A DNA stretch of 64,000 bases from Microbacterium sp. SLBN-154 (GTDB lineage: Bacteria > Actinomycetota > Actinomycetes > Actinomycetales > Microbacteriaceae). The translations under genes and the position numbers were made by a program. The notes beneath the pieces are model-generated. The model was not told the origin of the DNA, made no database searches, and saw only the letters and a program-made list of their open reading frames with translations. Positions 31,621 to 41,911 of this stretch are shown here, in pieces. Numbering within the stretch: the stretch's first letter is position 1; each line of letters begins with the position of its first letter. The stretch covers positions 2,170,001 to 2,234,000 of the forward strand of contig NZ_VFNL01000001.1 of assembly GCF_006715565.1 (NCBI RefSeq). The letters run 5' to 3'.

Positions 31621-33032
31621 CAGTGCGACACCGATTCCGCCGTCGGACGTCGCGAGCCGGGAGCCCAGATTCCGAGCGCGGCGGCGTCGATCTCACCCAC
31701 CAGGCGCGTGTGCCAGGCGATGGCGAGCTGATCGGTGAGGCTCGCCACCTGATCGACGATGACCCGTCGACGCGCGCTCTCCGTCTCAGCGGAGACGAAG
31801 TCCTCTGCGTGCATGGCGTCGAGGTGCGCCGGCTCGTCCCACAGCGCCGTTGCGAGGCGCTTGAGCGCGCGACGCTGCTCTTTGTACAGCGTCTTCCGCC
31901 CGTCGATCGAGACCACCGTCGCACCGATGATGCCCTTGAGGACCGCCATCTCCGCTTCGATGACACGCGGCACGACGACGTGGGCGCGGTATCGGGTGAG
32001 GACAGAGGCGTCGTACGCATCGCGGGTGGCGGTCGTCGCCGCACGGGCGAAACGACCGATGAGATCCGAGGTCAGGTTCTTCAGCCGGGCAAGATCCTGG
32101 CGTGTGCCGCGGAACTCGATGATCCATTCCGGAAGGCGCATCAGCCGATAGAGCGCATCGGCCAGCTCGTCGCGGGCGAAGTCGAACCCCACCCAGGTCT
32201 GGACGGCCGTGAGGAGATGCTCGTGCTCGGCGGGGTCGGCAAGGCGGGCGGGGTCGAGGTAACCGTTGACGACGGCGTCCTCGAAGTCGTGGACCGAGTA
32301 GGCGATGTCGTCGGAGAGGTCCATGACCTCGGCCTCGATGCACCGCACCCGCCCCGGGGCGCCCTCGCGCATCCAGCGGAAAACCGGCTCGTCATCCGGG
32401 TAGACGCCGAACTTCAGCCGACCGCCGGGATCGGGCACCGGATGGTCGGCGGTCCACGGATACTTGCACGTCGCGTCGAGGCTCGCGCGGGTGAGATTCA
32501 GTCCGACGCTCCGGCCGGCGGGGTCGAACACTTTCGGTTCGAGTCGCGAGAGGATGCGGAGGGTCTGCGCATTGCCTTCGAAGCCGCCGATGTCGTCGGC
32601 CCAGTCGTTGAGCGCGCGCTCTCCGTTGTGACCGAAGGGCGGATGCCCGAGGTCATGGCTGAGGCACGCGGTGTCGACCACATCGGGCGAGAGCCGGAGA
32701 GCGGTTGCGAGCTCGCGCCCGACCTGGGCGACCTCGAGCGAGTGCGTCAGGCGGTTGCGTGCGAAATCCGCGGGGCTGGCCGGGCTCAGCACCTGCGTCT
32801 TCGCTGCCAGCCGACGCAATGCCGCGGAGTGGAGCACGCGGGCGCGATCCCGTGCGAAGTCATCGCGCTGGGACCGATGGGTCTCGGTGTGGAAGCGCTC
32901 GGCGTCACCGTCGTCATAGCCGCTCGGTCGACCGGGTGCCACGCCGAGTCCTGCTCCGCCGATCCACGCTGTGGAGGAGCCGTGACCGGCCGCGCCCTCG
33001 CTCGCCGGGAATGCCGCCACCGGGTCAGCCAC
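31620..33032 (-). CDS. dgt: Deoxyguanosinetriphosphate triphosphohydrolase-like protein
   Basis: A 470-residue HD-domain protein that cleaves dNTPs to nucleoside and tripolyphosphate. The metal motifs are RLTHSLEVAQVGREL at about 95 and the HD pair in CLSHDLGHPPFGHNGE at about 130; the MDLSDDIAYSVHDFED motif holds the last metal aspartate. The GTG at 33032 (VADPVAAFPAS) is inside the last codons of dusB, overlapping by 8 nt, and the stop overlaps the dnaG start. Tight coupling to the primase gene suggests coordinated control of nucleotide supply and replication, by inference. Confidence 0.93.
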   Translation of the reverse strand: MADPVAAFPASEGAAGHGSSTAWIGGAGLGVAPGRPSGYDDGDAERFHTETHRSQRDDFARDRARVLHSAALRRLAAKTQVLSPASPADFARNRLTHSLEVAQVGRELATALRLSPDVVDTACLSHDLGHPPFGHNGERALNDWADDIGGFEGNAQTLRILSRLEPKVFDPAGRSVGLNLTRASLDATCKYPWTADHPVPDPGGRLKFGVYPDDEPVFRWMREGAPGRVRCIEAEVMDLSDDIAYSVHDFEDAVVNGYLDPARLADPAEHEHLLTAVQTWVGFDFARDELADALYRLMRLPEWIIEFRGTRQDLARLKNLTSDLIGRFARAATTATRDAYDASVLTRYRAHVVVPRVIEAEMAVLKGIIGATVVSIDGRKTLYKEQRRALKRLATALWDEPAHLDAMHAEDFVSAETESARRRVIVDQVASLTDQLAIAWHTRLVGEIDAAALGIWAPGSRRPTAESVSH

Positions 33033-34191
33033 CGCTGTGATCGAGTTCGGCCTCGGCGAGGGCGGTGGAGGCGTCGGCTCCGATGTCGCGGGAGTCGAGC
33101 CATCCGTCCGGAAGCGCGGGCCGCTTGGGCGTGCCGGCGCGGCCGCGCTGGCCCTCGGCGGGTGCGCCCGGGTACGGGGCGTCGAGGTCGAGGGTGGCGA
33201 GGAGTTCGTCGATCTCCGCGAGCGTGGACACCGTCGCCAGCCGAGCCCGGGTGTCACCCCCCACCGGGTAACCCTTGAAATACCACGCGACGTGCTTGCG
33301 GATGTCGCGGCACCCTCGACCCTCGTCGTCGAAGAACTCCACGAGCAGTTCGGCGTGCCGTCGGAAGGCGCGTGCGACGAACGCGAGGGTGGCGTCGACA
33401 GGCTCTCCGGCGGCGCTCCCGTCCCTGCCCAGGGCGCGGGCGAGATCGCCGAACAGCCAGGGGCGACCGAGGCACCCGCGGCCGACGACGACCCCGTCGC
33501 ATCCGGTCTCCGACATCATGCGCACCGCGTCCTCGGCAGACCAGATGTCGCCGTTCCCGAGAACCGGGATGCTGGTGACGGCCTCCTTCAGCGCCGAGAT
33601 CGCCGCCCAGTCGGCTGTGCCGGAATAGAACTGCGATGCCGTCCGCGCGTGGAGGGCGACGGCCGAGATGCCGGCGTCCTCGGCGATCCGGCCTGCGTCG
33701 AGGTACGTCAGGTGATCGTCGTCGATGCCCTTGCGCATCTTGACCGTGACCGGGATGTCTCCCCCGGCGCGTGCCGCACGGGTGACGATGTCGCGGAACA
33801 GGTCGCGCTTCCAGGGAAGCGCCGCGCCCCCGCCTTTGCGCGTGACCTTCGGCACCGGGCAGCCGAAGTTCAGGTCGATGTGGTCGGCACGGTCCTCTTC
33901 GACGAGGAGCCTCACGGCGGCTTCGACCGTGGTGGGGTCGACGCCGTACAACTGGATCGAACGCGGGACCTCGGACTCGTGGTGGGTGATCAGACGCATC
34001 GTGGTCGCGTTGCGCTCCACCAGCGCGCGCGAGGTGATCATCTCGCTGACGTAAAGGCCGGCACCGTACTCACGGCAGAGACGGCGGAAGGCGGTGTTGG
34101 TGATACCGGCCATCGGCGCGAGCACGACCGGTGCGTCCAGGGTCAGCGGACCGATCCGAAGGGTCGGGGCTGGGGCGACAGCGAGTGACAC
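33025..34191 (-). CDS. dusB: tRNA dihydrouridine synthase
   Basis: A 388-residue FMN enzyme that reduces uridines in tRNA. The TIM barrel begins with VVLAPMAGITNTAFRRL; HIDLNFGCPVPKVTRKGGG holds the catalytic cysteine, followed by ARTASQFYSGTADW and the FMN phosphate loop GNGDIWSAEDA...GVVVGRGCLGRPWLF. A helical C-terminal tRNA-binding domain follows. The GTG at 34191 follows GAGAAT by 6 nt, so a leaderless start is possible, though GGGAG also lies upstream. It is the first gene of dusB-dgt-dnaG, divergent from the glutathione peroxidase gene. Confidence 0.94.
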   Translation of the reverse strand: MSLAVAPAPTLRIGPLTLDAPVVLAPMAGITNTAFRRLCREYGAGLYVSEMITSRALVERNATTMRLITHHESEVPRSIQLYGVDPTTVEAAVRLLVEEDRADHIDLNFGCPVPKVTRKGGGAALPWKRDLFRDIVTRAARAGGDIPVTVKMRKGIDDDHLTYLDAGRIAEDAGISAVALHARTASQFYSGTADWAAISALKEAVTSIPVLGNGDIWSAEDAVRMMSETGCDGVVVGRGCLGRPWLFGDLARALGRDGSAAGEPVDATLAFVARAFRRHAELLVEFFDDEGRGCRDIRKHVAWYFKGYPVGGDTRARLATVSTLAEIDELLATLDLDAPYPGAPAEGQRGRAGTPKRPALPDGWLDSRDIGADASTALAEAELDHSGG

Positions 34192-34197
34192 CTCTGT

Positions 34198-34203
34198 ATT
34201 CTC
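34198..34203 (-). promoter_or_regulatory. Possible -10 of dusB
   Basis: GAGAAT on the minus strand is 6 nt from the GTG at 34191. It is weaker than the others in the first base; the overlapping GGGAG could instead be a ribosome-binding site. Confidence 0.35.
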
Positions 34204-34236
34204 CCATCCTCGCGGCCGGGGTCGCGAAAGCGGATT

Positions 34237-34242
34237 TAGCCT
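34237..34242 (+). promoter_or_regulatory. -10 hexamer of leaderless glutathione peroxidase gene
   Basis: TAGCCT is followed by 6 nt and the ATG at 34249. No ribosome-binding site lies between. Confidence 0.55.
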
Positions 34243-34248
34243 GGGGAT

Positions 34249-34755
34249 ATGACCTCCGAAGCCACCCTCACCGATCTGCGTTCCATCCCGTTCACGACCG
34301 CCGACGGCGGCACGTCGACGCTCGGCGATTACGCCGACCAGGTCGTGCTGGTCGTCAACGTCGCCTCCCGCTGCGGCCTGGCACCGCAGTACGAGCAGCT
34401 CGAGGAGCTCCAGCGCACGTACGGCGACCGGGGCTTCATCGTGCTCGGCTTCCCCTGCAACCAATTCATGGGGCAGGAGCCGGGATCGATGGAGGAGATC
34501 ATCGAGTATTGCGCCACGACCTGGGGCGTGACCTTTCCGATCCAGGAGAAGGTGAAGGTCAACGGCAACGGCGCGGCGCCGGTGTACAAGGCACTCAAGC
34601 GCGCCAAGGACCTCGAGGGCAAGAAGGGCCCGATCATCTGGAATTTTGAGAAATTCCTCATCACCCCCTCGGGCCAGGTGCACCGCTTCCGGCCGAACGT
34701 CAAGCCCGACGACCCCGCGATCGTTTCGGTGATCGAGGAGAACCTCCCCCGCTGA
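34249..34755 (+). CDS. Glutathione peroxidase-family thiol peroxidase
   Basis: A 168-residue thioredoxin-fold peroxidase that reduces peroxides. The peroxidatic cysteine (replacing selenocysteine) is in NVASRCGLAPQY at about 42, the second motif GFPCNQF with a resolving cysteine is at about 71, and WNFEKFL with the catalytic tryptophan is at about 130. In bacteria without glutathione such enzymes usually take electrons from thioredoxin. It has a leaderless-type promoter and is divergent from dusB. It converges with the DsbA-family gene, 21 bp apart. Confidence 0.94.
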   Translation: MTSEATLTDLRSIPFTTADGGTSTLGDYADQVVLVVNVASRCGLAPQYEQLEELQRTYGDRGFIVLGFPCNQFMGQEPGSMEEIIEYCATTWGVTFPIQEKVKVNGNGAAPVYKALKRAKDLEGKKGPIIWNFEKFLITPSGQVHRFRPNVKPDDPAIVSVIEENLPR

Positions 34756-34776
34756 CCTCCGGCCGGCGGCCCGGTC

Positions 34777-35472
34777 TCAGCCGGCGCTCGCGGCGGGTTC
34801 GGCCTCGGCCGTCGTACGACGCTCCGACCACACCTGACGCAGGATCTGCGCGAAGGCCTCAGGCGGCTGGGCCCCGGAGACGCCGTACGTGCCGTCGATC
34901 ACGTAGAACGGCACCCCGGAGATGCCGTATGCCTGCGCCTGCGCCTGGTCGCGGCGCACCTCCAGCTTGAATCGATCCGTGGCGACGACCTCGCGGGCCG
35001 CGTCGGCGTCGAGACCGGCGTCCCCGGCGAGCCGCACGAGCTCGTCGTCCGTGCCGATGTGCCGGCCTTCAGTGAAGTACGCCGACATCAGCCGTTCGAC
35101 CAGCTCCAGCTGCCGGCCGTTCTCCTTGGCGAAGTGCAGCAGCCGGTGGGCCTTGCCGGTGTTGGCATGGTGGAGGAGATCGTAGCGGTACGCCAGTCCC
35201 GATCCCTTGGCGACCTCGGTCACGCGGTCGATCATCTGCTGGGCCTCGTCGCGGCTCACACCCTTGCGCTCGGCGAGGTAATCCACCTCGCTGCCGTCGT
35301 AGTCCGGCGGAGTGTCGGGGGCGAGCTCGTAGGAGTGGTACACGATCTCGACCTCAGGCGCGTCGTCGTCGGCCAGGGTCTGGGCGAGGCCCGCTTCGAG
35401 GTTGCGCTTGCCGATGTAGCACCAGGGGCAGGCGATGTCGCTCCATACATCGAGCCGGAGGGGTTCAGTCAT
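34777..35472 (-). CDS. DsbA-family (FrnE-like) oxidoreductase
   Basis: A 231-residue cytoplasmic thioredoxin-fold protein. The active site is the CPWC motif in DVWSDIACPWCYIGKRNLE near residue 15; a helical insertion follows, then the cis-proline loop GISGVPFYVIDG. This is the FrnE branch of DsbA-like proteins, which are cytoplasmic and lack signal peptides; roles in thiol stress or polyketide modification are known for relatives. The ATG at 35472 (MTEPLRLDVW) is the usual family start. It lies 29 bp downstream of uppS on the same strand. Confidence 0.92.
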   Translation of the reverse strand: MTEPLRLDVWSDIACPWCYIGKRNLEAGLAQTLADDDAPEVEIVYHSYELAPDTPPDYDGSEVDYLAERKGVSRDEAQQMIDRVTEVAKGSGLAYRYDLLHHANTGKAHRLLHFAKENGRQLELVERLMSAYFTEGRHIGTDDELVRLAGDAGLDADAAREVVATDRFKLEVRRDQAQAQAYGISGVPFYVIDGTYGVSGAQPPEAFAQILRQVWSERRTTAEAEPAASAG

Positions 35473-35501
35473 ACCGACCACAACCATCCCCGGCAGCCTC
35501 G

Positions 35502-36329
35502 CTATTCCTGCGGATCGTGATCGGCGATGTCGGATGTCGGCTGATCGACCGCCCCGCCGAAGCGGCGGTCGCGGTCGAGATACAGATCGATCGCGCGCCA
35601 GAGGTCGGCGCGGGAGAAATCCGGCCACAGGGTGTCGAGGAAGACGAACTCGGCGTAGGCCGACTCCCACAGCAGGAAGTTCGAGGTCCGCTGTTCGCCG
35701 CTGGAGCGGATGAACAGGTCGACGTCGGGCATGTCGGGCTGGTAGAGGTGGCGGCGGATCACCTTCTCGTTGATCGCCGACGGGCGCATCCGCCCGGCAG
35801 CGACCTCGCCGGCGATGGCGCGCATGGCGTCGACCAACTCGATGCGGCCGCCGTAGTTGATGCACATGGTGAGGGTCAGGACGTCATTGCCGGCCGTCAG
35901 TCTCTCGGCGAACTGCAGCTCCTTGATCACCGAGGTCCACAGCCGGGGCTTCCGGCCCGCCCAGCGGATCCGCACACCCCACTCGTTGAGCTGGTCGCGG
36001 CGCCGGTGCAGCACATCCCGGTTGTACCCCATGAGGAAGCGGACCTCATCGGGCGACCGGGCCCAGTTCTCGGTCGAGAACGCGTAAACGCTCAGGTGCC
36101 GCACGCCGGCCTGGATGGCGCCGGCGACGACGTCCAGCAGCACTTCCTCGCCCGCTTTGTGCCCTTCTACCCGGGTGAGGCCCTGACGGTTGGCCCAGCG
36201 GCCGTTCCCGTCCATGACGATCGCGACGTGGCGCGGCACGGCGCCCGGGAACGCCGGCGGGTGGACGCCGGTCCAATCGAGCGGACGATAGGGTACGGCG
36301 TCGCGATGCGTATAGGGCTTCGGGGTCAC
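35502..36329 (-). CDS. uppS: Isoprenyl transferase (undecaprenyl diphosphate synthase type)
   Basis: A 275-residue cis-prenyltransferase that makes the polyprenyl diphosphate carrier for cell-wall synthesis. The signature [13 protein letters not shown] is at about 40-52, [13 protein letters not shown] at about 90, and [20 protein letters not shown] and [12 protein letters not shown] near the end. The GTG start at 36329 overlaps the recO stop as GTGA, showing translational coupling. The product acts at the cytoplasmic face of the membrane. Confidence 0.95.
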   Translation of the reverse strand: MTPKPYTHRDAVPYRPLDWTGVHPPAFPGAVPRHVAIVMDGNGRWANRQGLTRVEGHKAGEEVLLDVVAGAIQAGVRHLSVYAFSTENWARSPDEVRFLMGYNRDVLHRRRDQLNEWGVRIRWAGRKPRLWTSVIKELQFAERLTAGNDVLTLTMCINYGGRIELVDAMRAIAGEVAAGRMRPSAINEKVIRRHLYQPDMPDVDLFIRSSGEQRTSNFLLWESAYAEFVFLDTLWPDFSRADLWRAIDLYLDRDRRFGGAVDQPTSDIADHDPQE

Positions 36330-37054
36330 CGGACCGCCTCCACATGCTGGAGCGAGCGGATCCCGCGTTCGAGGTGCCACTGTGCGTACGCGGCGATGAG
36401 CCCGGACGCCGCACCCGCGGAGTGCGGGGTGGATGCGTCGACGATCTCCCACTCCCCCGCCATGAGCGCGGTGAGCAGTCCGATCGTGGCTGGATCGATG
36501 TGCGCTGCACCGGTGGGGGCGCAGGCTGCGCACACGACACCCCCGAGCTGAGCGACGAACTGGTCGTGCGGCGCAGGCGCGCCGCAGCGTGCGCATTCAC
36601 CCAGGCCCGGTGCCCAGCCGGCGAGGGCCATCGCCCGCAGGAGGTACGAATCCAGGATGCTGCGCGCGGCGTGATCCCCCCGCGCGAGCGCACGCAGACC
36701 CCCGACGAGCAGCAGGTAATGCGGTGTGGCGGCCTCGGCGTCATTCAGCCGATCGGCGGCCTCCACCATCGCGTGGGCGGCGGTGTAACGGTCGTAGTGC
36801 TGGGAGATCTCGGCGCCGTAGGAGCCGAGAGACTCGGCCTGCTGCACGATGTCGAGGGAACGGCCGCGGGAGAACTGCACATCGGCGACCATGAACGGCT
36901 CGAGACGGGCGCCGAGACGGGAGGAGGTGCGACGCACGCCCTTCGCGACCGCGCGGATCTTGCCGCTGCGGCGGCCGAGGGCGGTGACGATACGGTCCGC
37001 CTCCCCCAGCTTGTGGGTGCGCAGGACCACGACCTCGTCGCGATAGGTGGGCAC
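36326..37054 (-). CDS. recO: DNA repair protein RecO
   Basis: A 242-residue RecFOR-pathway protein that loads RecA on single-stranded DNA. It has the N-terminal OB fold ([21 protein letters not shown] and [24 protein letters not shown]), a helical domain and a C4 zinc site ([11 protein letters not shown] and CAACAP). It starts GTG at 37054, 5 nt after GATAAT on the minus strand, so it may be leaderless. It is coupled to uppS and divergent from the TRIC-channel gene across 36 bp. Confidence 0.94.
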   Translation of the reverse strand: MPTYRDEVVVLRTHKLGEADRIVTALGRRSGKIRAVAKGVRRTSSRLGARLEPFMVADVQFSRGRSLDIVQQAESLGSYGAEISQHYDRYTAAHAMVEAADRLNDAEAATPHYLLLVGGLRALARGDHAARSILDSYLLRAMALAGWAPGLGECARCGAPAPHDQFVAQLGGVVCAACAPTGAAHIDPATIGLLTALMAGEWEIVDASTPHSAGAASGLIAAYAQWHLERGIRSLQHVEAVR

Positions 37055-37059
37055 ACTCG

Positions 37060-37065
37060 ATTATC
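37060..37065 (-). promoter_or_regulatory. -10 hexamer of recO
   Basis: GATAAT on the minus strand lies 5 nt before the GTG at 37054. It faces away from the divergent TRIC promoter only 13 bp off. Confidence 0.5.
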
Positions 37066-37078
37066 GCGTCCGTCGGGC

Positions 37079-37084
37079 CAGAAT
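37079..37084 (+). promoter_or_regulatory. Possible -10 of the TRIC-channel gene
   Basis: CAGAAT lies 6 nt before the GTG at 37091; A2 and T6 match the -10 consensus. Confidence 0.4.
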
Positions 37085-37090
37085 GGACGC

Positions 37091-37777
37091 GTGGACGAGC
37101 CGCTCTTCGTGATTCCGCTGTGGGCAGACCTGACCGCGGTCGGGCTCGGTGGCATCCAGGGGGCGCTGTTCGCATCCGGCTTCCGCGGTCAACGACGCCT
37201 GGACTTCCTCGGTGTGGCCATCATCGGCGTCGTGCTGGGGATGGGCGGCGGGCTCATCCGCGACCTGCTGCTGAACACCACCCCGGTGACCCTCCAGAGC
37301 AACTGGTATCTCATCACCGCCACCGTCGCGGCCCTGGTCGGCATGCTGCTGTCGGGCGTCTTCGCACGCCTGAACGCCGTCATCGTCGGTCTGGACGCAC
37401 TCTCGATGGGACTCTTCGGCGCGTTCGGCACGAGCAAGGCCCTCGCGCTCGGGCTCCCCGTCGTCCCCGCGGTGTTCGTCGGCGTCTGCGCCGCGGTGGG
37501 CGGCGGCATCCTCCGCGACATGCTGATGGGCGTGCCGATCGCGATCATGCACGTCGGATCGCTCTACGCGGTCGCCGCAGCGGTCGGGTGCTCCGTCCTC
37601 GCCGTGGTGCACGCCTTCGGCGCGTCGCTCGCCGTGGCAGCGATCATCGGGATCGCGGTGACGGCCGTCATCCGCCTCCTCGCCGTGATCTTCGACATCT
37701 CCCTGCCCGAACAGCGGGCGCTCTACCGCCGCAAGGTCGCGGTGGAGACCACCGGGATCCCGATCATCAAGCCCTGA
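37091..37777 (+). CDS. Trimeric intracellular cation channel (TRIC/YadS) family protein
   Basis: A 228-residue membrane protein with seven hydrophobic helices and the duplicated glycine-rich motifs GMGGGLIRDLLL at about 55-66 and AVGGGILRDMLM at about 140-151. These define prokaryotic TRIC channels, which form trimers conducting potassium and sodium. The start GTG (VDEPLFVIPLW) is supported by CAGAAT 6 nt upstream. It converges with leuA, only 7 bp between stops, and no hairpin is evident there. Confidence 0.92.
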   Translation: MDEPLFVIPLWADLTAVGLGGIQGALFASGFRGQRRLDFLGVAIIGVVLGMGGGLIRDLLLNTTPVTLQSNWYLITATVAALVGMLLSGVFARLNAVIVGLDALSMGLFGAFGTSKALALGLPVVPAVFVGVCAAVGGGILRDMLMGVPIAIMHVGSLYAVAAAVGCSVLAVVHAFGASLAVAAIIGIAVTAVIRLLAVIFDISLPEQRALYRRKVAVETTGIPIIKP

Positions 37778-37784
37778 GCTGCGA

Positions 37785-39608
<1,824 letters not shown>

Positions 39609-39662
39609 CTAGATCGAGGCCTCGCCGCGGCGGCTAAGGAGAAGAAGCAGGCCGGCGCGCAT
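39609..39662 (-). CDS. leuL: leuA leader peptide
   Basis: A 17-codon frame, MRAGLLLLLSRRGEASI, sits 63 bp upstream of leuA. The five consecutive leucine codons and the SRRGEA tail match the leader peptides known before leuA in actinobacteria, where ribosome stalling at scarce leucyl-tRNA controls leuA expression. TACCAT lies 6 nt before its ATG, so the peptide is probably the very 5' end of the transcript (leaderless). GC-rich segments between it and leuA (GAGCTCGGCGTCGGCCC) could form alternative stems; I have not folded them. It begins 18 bp after the era stop. Confidence 0.88.
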   Translation of the reverse strand: MRAGLLLLLSRRGEASI

Positions 39663-39668
39663 GCGGCC

Positions 39669-39674
39669 ATGGTA
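39669..39674 (-). promoter_or_regulatory. -10 hexamer of the leuL-leuA transcript
   Basis: TACCAT on the minus strand ends 6 nt before the ATG of the leader peptide. The promoter lies across the 3' end of era. Confidence 0.55.
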
Positions 39675-39680
39675 GCAGGC

Positions 39681-40598
39681 TCAGAAACCCAGGCGACGCA
39701 GCTGTTTCGGGTCGCGCTGCCACTCCTTCGCGATGCGCACGTGCAGCGAGAGGTACACGCGCGTGCCCAGCAACGGCTCGATCTGCGACCGGGCGCGGGC
39801 TCCGACATCCCGCAGGCGCGAACCGCGATGGCCGATGATGATCGCCTTCTGGCTGTCGCGCTCGACGACGATGTCGGCGAAGACGTCGGTTAGGTCGCTG
39901 TCCTCACGGGGTGCGATGTCCTGGACGACCACCGCGATCGAGTGCGGGAGTTCGTCCCGCACGCCTTCCAGCGCGGCTTCCCGGATGATCTCCGCGACGC
40001 GGTCCTCCGTCGATTCGTCGGTGACGACATCGTCGGGGTAGAGCGACGGCCCCTCCGGCATGAGGGCGAGCACCTCGTCGCTGAGGACGTCGAGCTGCGT
40101 CCGGGTCAGGGCGGACAGCGGGATGACGGCGGCCCAGTCCTCCCGCAGGGCGTCGACCTCCATCAACCTCTCGGTCACCTGTTCTCGCGCGGCCGCGTCG
40201 ATCTTGGTGACGATGGCGATCTTCTTCGCCCGCGGATAGCGGCTCAGCGACGCTGCGATCCGTCGGTCGCCGGGGCCGACGGCGTCGGTGGCCGGCACGC
40301 AGAACCCGATCACGTCGACGTCGCCGAGAACATCATCGACGAGATCGTTGAGCCGCTGGCCGAGCAGGGTGCGGGGCTTGTGGATGCCGGGGGTGTCGAC
40401 GATCACCAGTTGGCCGCCCGGGCGGTTGACGATCCCGCGGATCGCCCGGCGCGTGGTCTGGGGCTTCTCACTCGTGATGGCGATCTTCTCGCCGACGAGG
40501 GCGTTCATGAGGGTGGACTTCCCCACGTTGGGGCGGCCGACGAAGGTCACGAATCCGGAGCGCGATCCGGTCGGCGTGTCGGAAGGATCGTCGGTCAT
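39681..40598 (-). CDS. era: GTPase Era
   Basis: A 305-residue GTPase that binds the 3' end of 16S rRNA and aids small-subunit assembly. G1 is GRPNVGKST, G3 is DTPGI, G4 is TKID; the C-terminal KH domain includes IIIGHRGSRLRDVGARAR. The ATG overlaps the stop of the upstream CNNM-family gene (ATGA at 40595-40598). It is the last gene of a run phoH-ybeY-CNNM-era. Confidence 0.96.
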   Translation of the reverse strand: MTDDPSDTPTGSRSGFVTFVGRPNVGKSTLMNALVGEKIAITSEKPQTTRRAIRGIVNRPGGQLVIVDTPGIHKPRTLLGQRLNDLVDDVLGDVDVIGFCVPATDAVGPGDRRIAASLSRYPRAKKIAIVTKIDAAAREQVTERLMEVDALREDWAAVIPLSALTRTQLDVLSDEVLALMPEGPSLYPDDVVTDESTEDRVAEIIREAALEGVRDELPHSIAVVVQDIAPREDSDLTDVFADIVVERDSQKAIIIGHRGSRLRDVGARARSQIEPLLGTRVYLSLHVRIAKEWQRDPKQLRRLGF

Positions 40599-41911
40599 CG
40601 TGCTCCTGCTTCCCGTTCACTGTGCTCGCGCTCGCGCTCCCGCGCGGCTGCGGCTTCTTCCGTCCGTTCGACGAAGACGGTCGCGAGACCGCGTCCACGT
40701 CCGCGTGACGTGCCTCCTGTCATCAGAAGCCCGAGGTACTCGGCGGTTGCGCCGGGTTGCGGCACCTGGCCGAGGGCCTTGCCGAGAAGGCCTCCGATCG
40801 AGTCGACGTCCTCGTCCTCCAGCTCGAATCCGAACAGATCACCCACCGCGTCCAAGCCGAGACGGGCACTGACCCGGTAGCGGCCGGGGTCGACCTCGAC
40901 GACCTCGTCGGCGCGCGGGTCGTACTCGTCGGAGATCTCTCCCACGAGCTCCTCGATGATGTCCTCCAGGGTGATCAGGCCCGACACGCCCCCATACTCG
41001 TCGACGACGAGGCAGACGTGCACCGCGTCCCGCTTCATCTGCTGCAGCAGAGTCTCGGCGCGCATGGACTCGGGGACGAACACGGCCTTGCGGGCGATGC
41101 GCGTGACCGGCGCGTCGCGCCAGCCGGACTCGTCGCGGAACCCGAACTGCACGAGGTCTTTGAGGTACAGCACCCCGACCACGTCGTCGGCTTCCTCGTC
41201 GATGAGCGGAACGCGGGAGACGCCCTTGTCGAGGAAGACCTGCATCGCCTCGCGGGTGGAGGTGGTGGCCCCGACGGTGACCATGTCGGTGCGGGGCACC
41301 ATCACCGCTCGCACGAAGGTGTCGGTGAAGTCGAACACCGAGTGGATGAGGTCGCGGTCGTCCTGCTCGATCAGGTCGTGGGATGCGGCTTCGTCGACGA
41401 TGCTGAGCAGCTGCTCCTCGGAGGCGAACGACGCGCCCCGAGGTGCACCGGGGGTCACCCGGTTGCCCAGGACGACGAGTCCGTGTGCGAGGGGTCCGAG
41501 AACCAGGCGGGCGCCGCGGATGACCGGGGCGGCGCCGCGGAGAAGACCGCGGGCGTGACGCCGGCCGACGCCGCGGGGGCTGGCGCCCACGAGAACGAAC
41601 GAGATCCCCGTCATCAGCACGATGGCGGCGACGATCGCCCACGGGATGCTGTCGAAGAGGATGACGAAGGACACCGTCACCAGCACCGCGGCCCCCGTCT
41701 CGGCGAGAACGCGGATGAAGACCACGGCCGTTGCGTGGGCGTCGGGGTCGGCGGCGATTCGGCGCAGGGATGTGGAATTGCGCGGCGACTGCTCGGCGAG
41801 TTCGCCGAGGTCTCCTCGCGAGGTGACGCTGAGGGCGGCGTCGATCGATGCCATGAGCGCGCCGAAGGCGATGAGGACCAGCGCGAGGAGAAGGAGGAGA
41901 ACGGGGGTCAT
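40595..41911 (-). CDS. CNNM/CorC-family membrane protein with CBS pair
   Basis: A 438-residue protein: an N-terminal CNNM transmembrane domain (helices at about 1-25, 70-90, 100-120, 125-160), a Bateman pair of CBS domains (VMVPRTDMVTV through VVGVLYLKDLV and FVPESMRAETLL through GLITLEDIIEELVG) and a C-terminal CorC/HlyC domain. Relatives handle magnesium efflux or cation sensing. It was long annotated as hemolysin, which the sequence does not support. Start and stop both overlap the neighbours by 4 nt (ybeY and era), so translation is coupled. Confidence 0.92.
   Translation of the reverse strand: MTPVLLLLLALVLIAFGALMASIDAALSVTSRGDLGELAEQSPRNSTSLRRIAADPDAHATAVVFIRVLAETGAAVLVTVSFVILFDSIPWAIVAAIVLMTGISFVLVGASPRGVGRRHARGLLRGAAPVIRGARLVLGPLAHGLVVLGNRVTPGAPRGASFASEEQLLSIVDEAASHDLIEQDDRDLIHSVFDFTDTFVRAVMVPRTDMVTVGATTSTREAMQVFLDKGVSRVPLIDEEADDVVGVLYLKDLVQFGFRDESGWRDAPVTRIARKAVFVPESMRAETLLQQMKRDAVHVCLVVDEYGGVSGLITLEDIIEELVGEISDEYDPRADEVVEVDPGRYRVSARLGLDAVGDLFGFELEDEDVDSIGGLLGKALGQVPQPGATAEYLGLLMTGGTSRGRGRGLATVFVERTEEAAAAREREREHSEREAGAR

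Noticed and set aside
40595..41911. Hemolysin
   Set aside because: The CNNM transmembrane, CBS and CorC domains indicate a cation-related membrane protein; the hemolysin label is historical.
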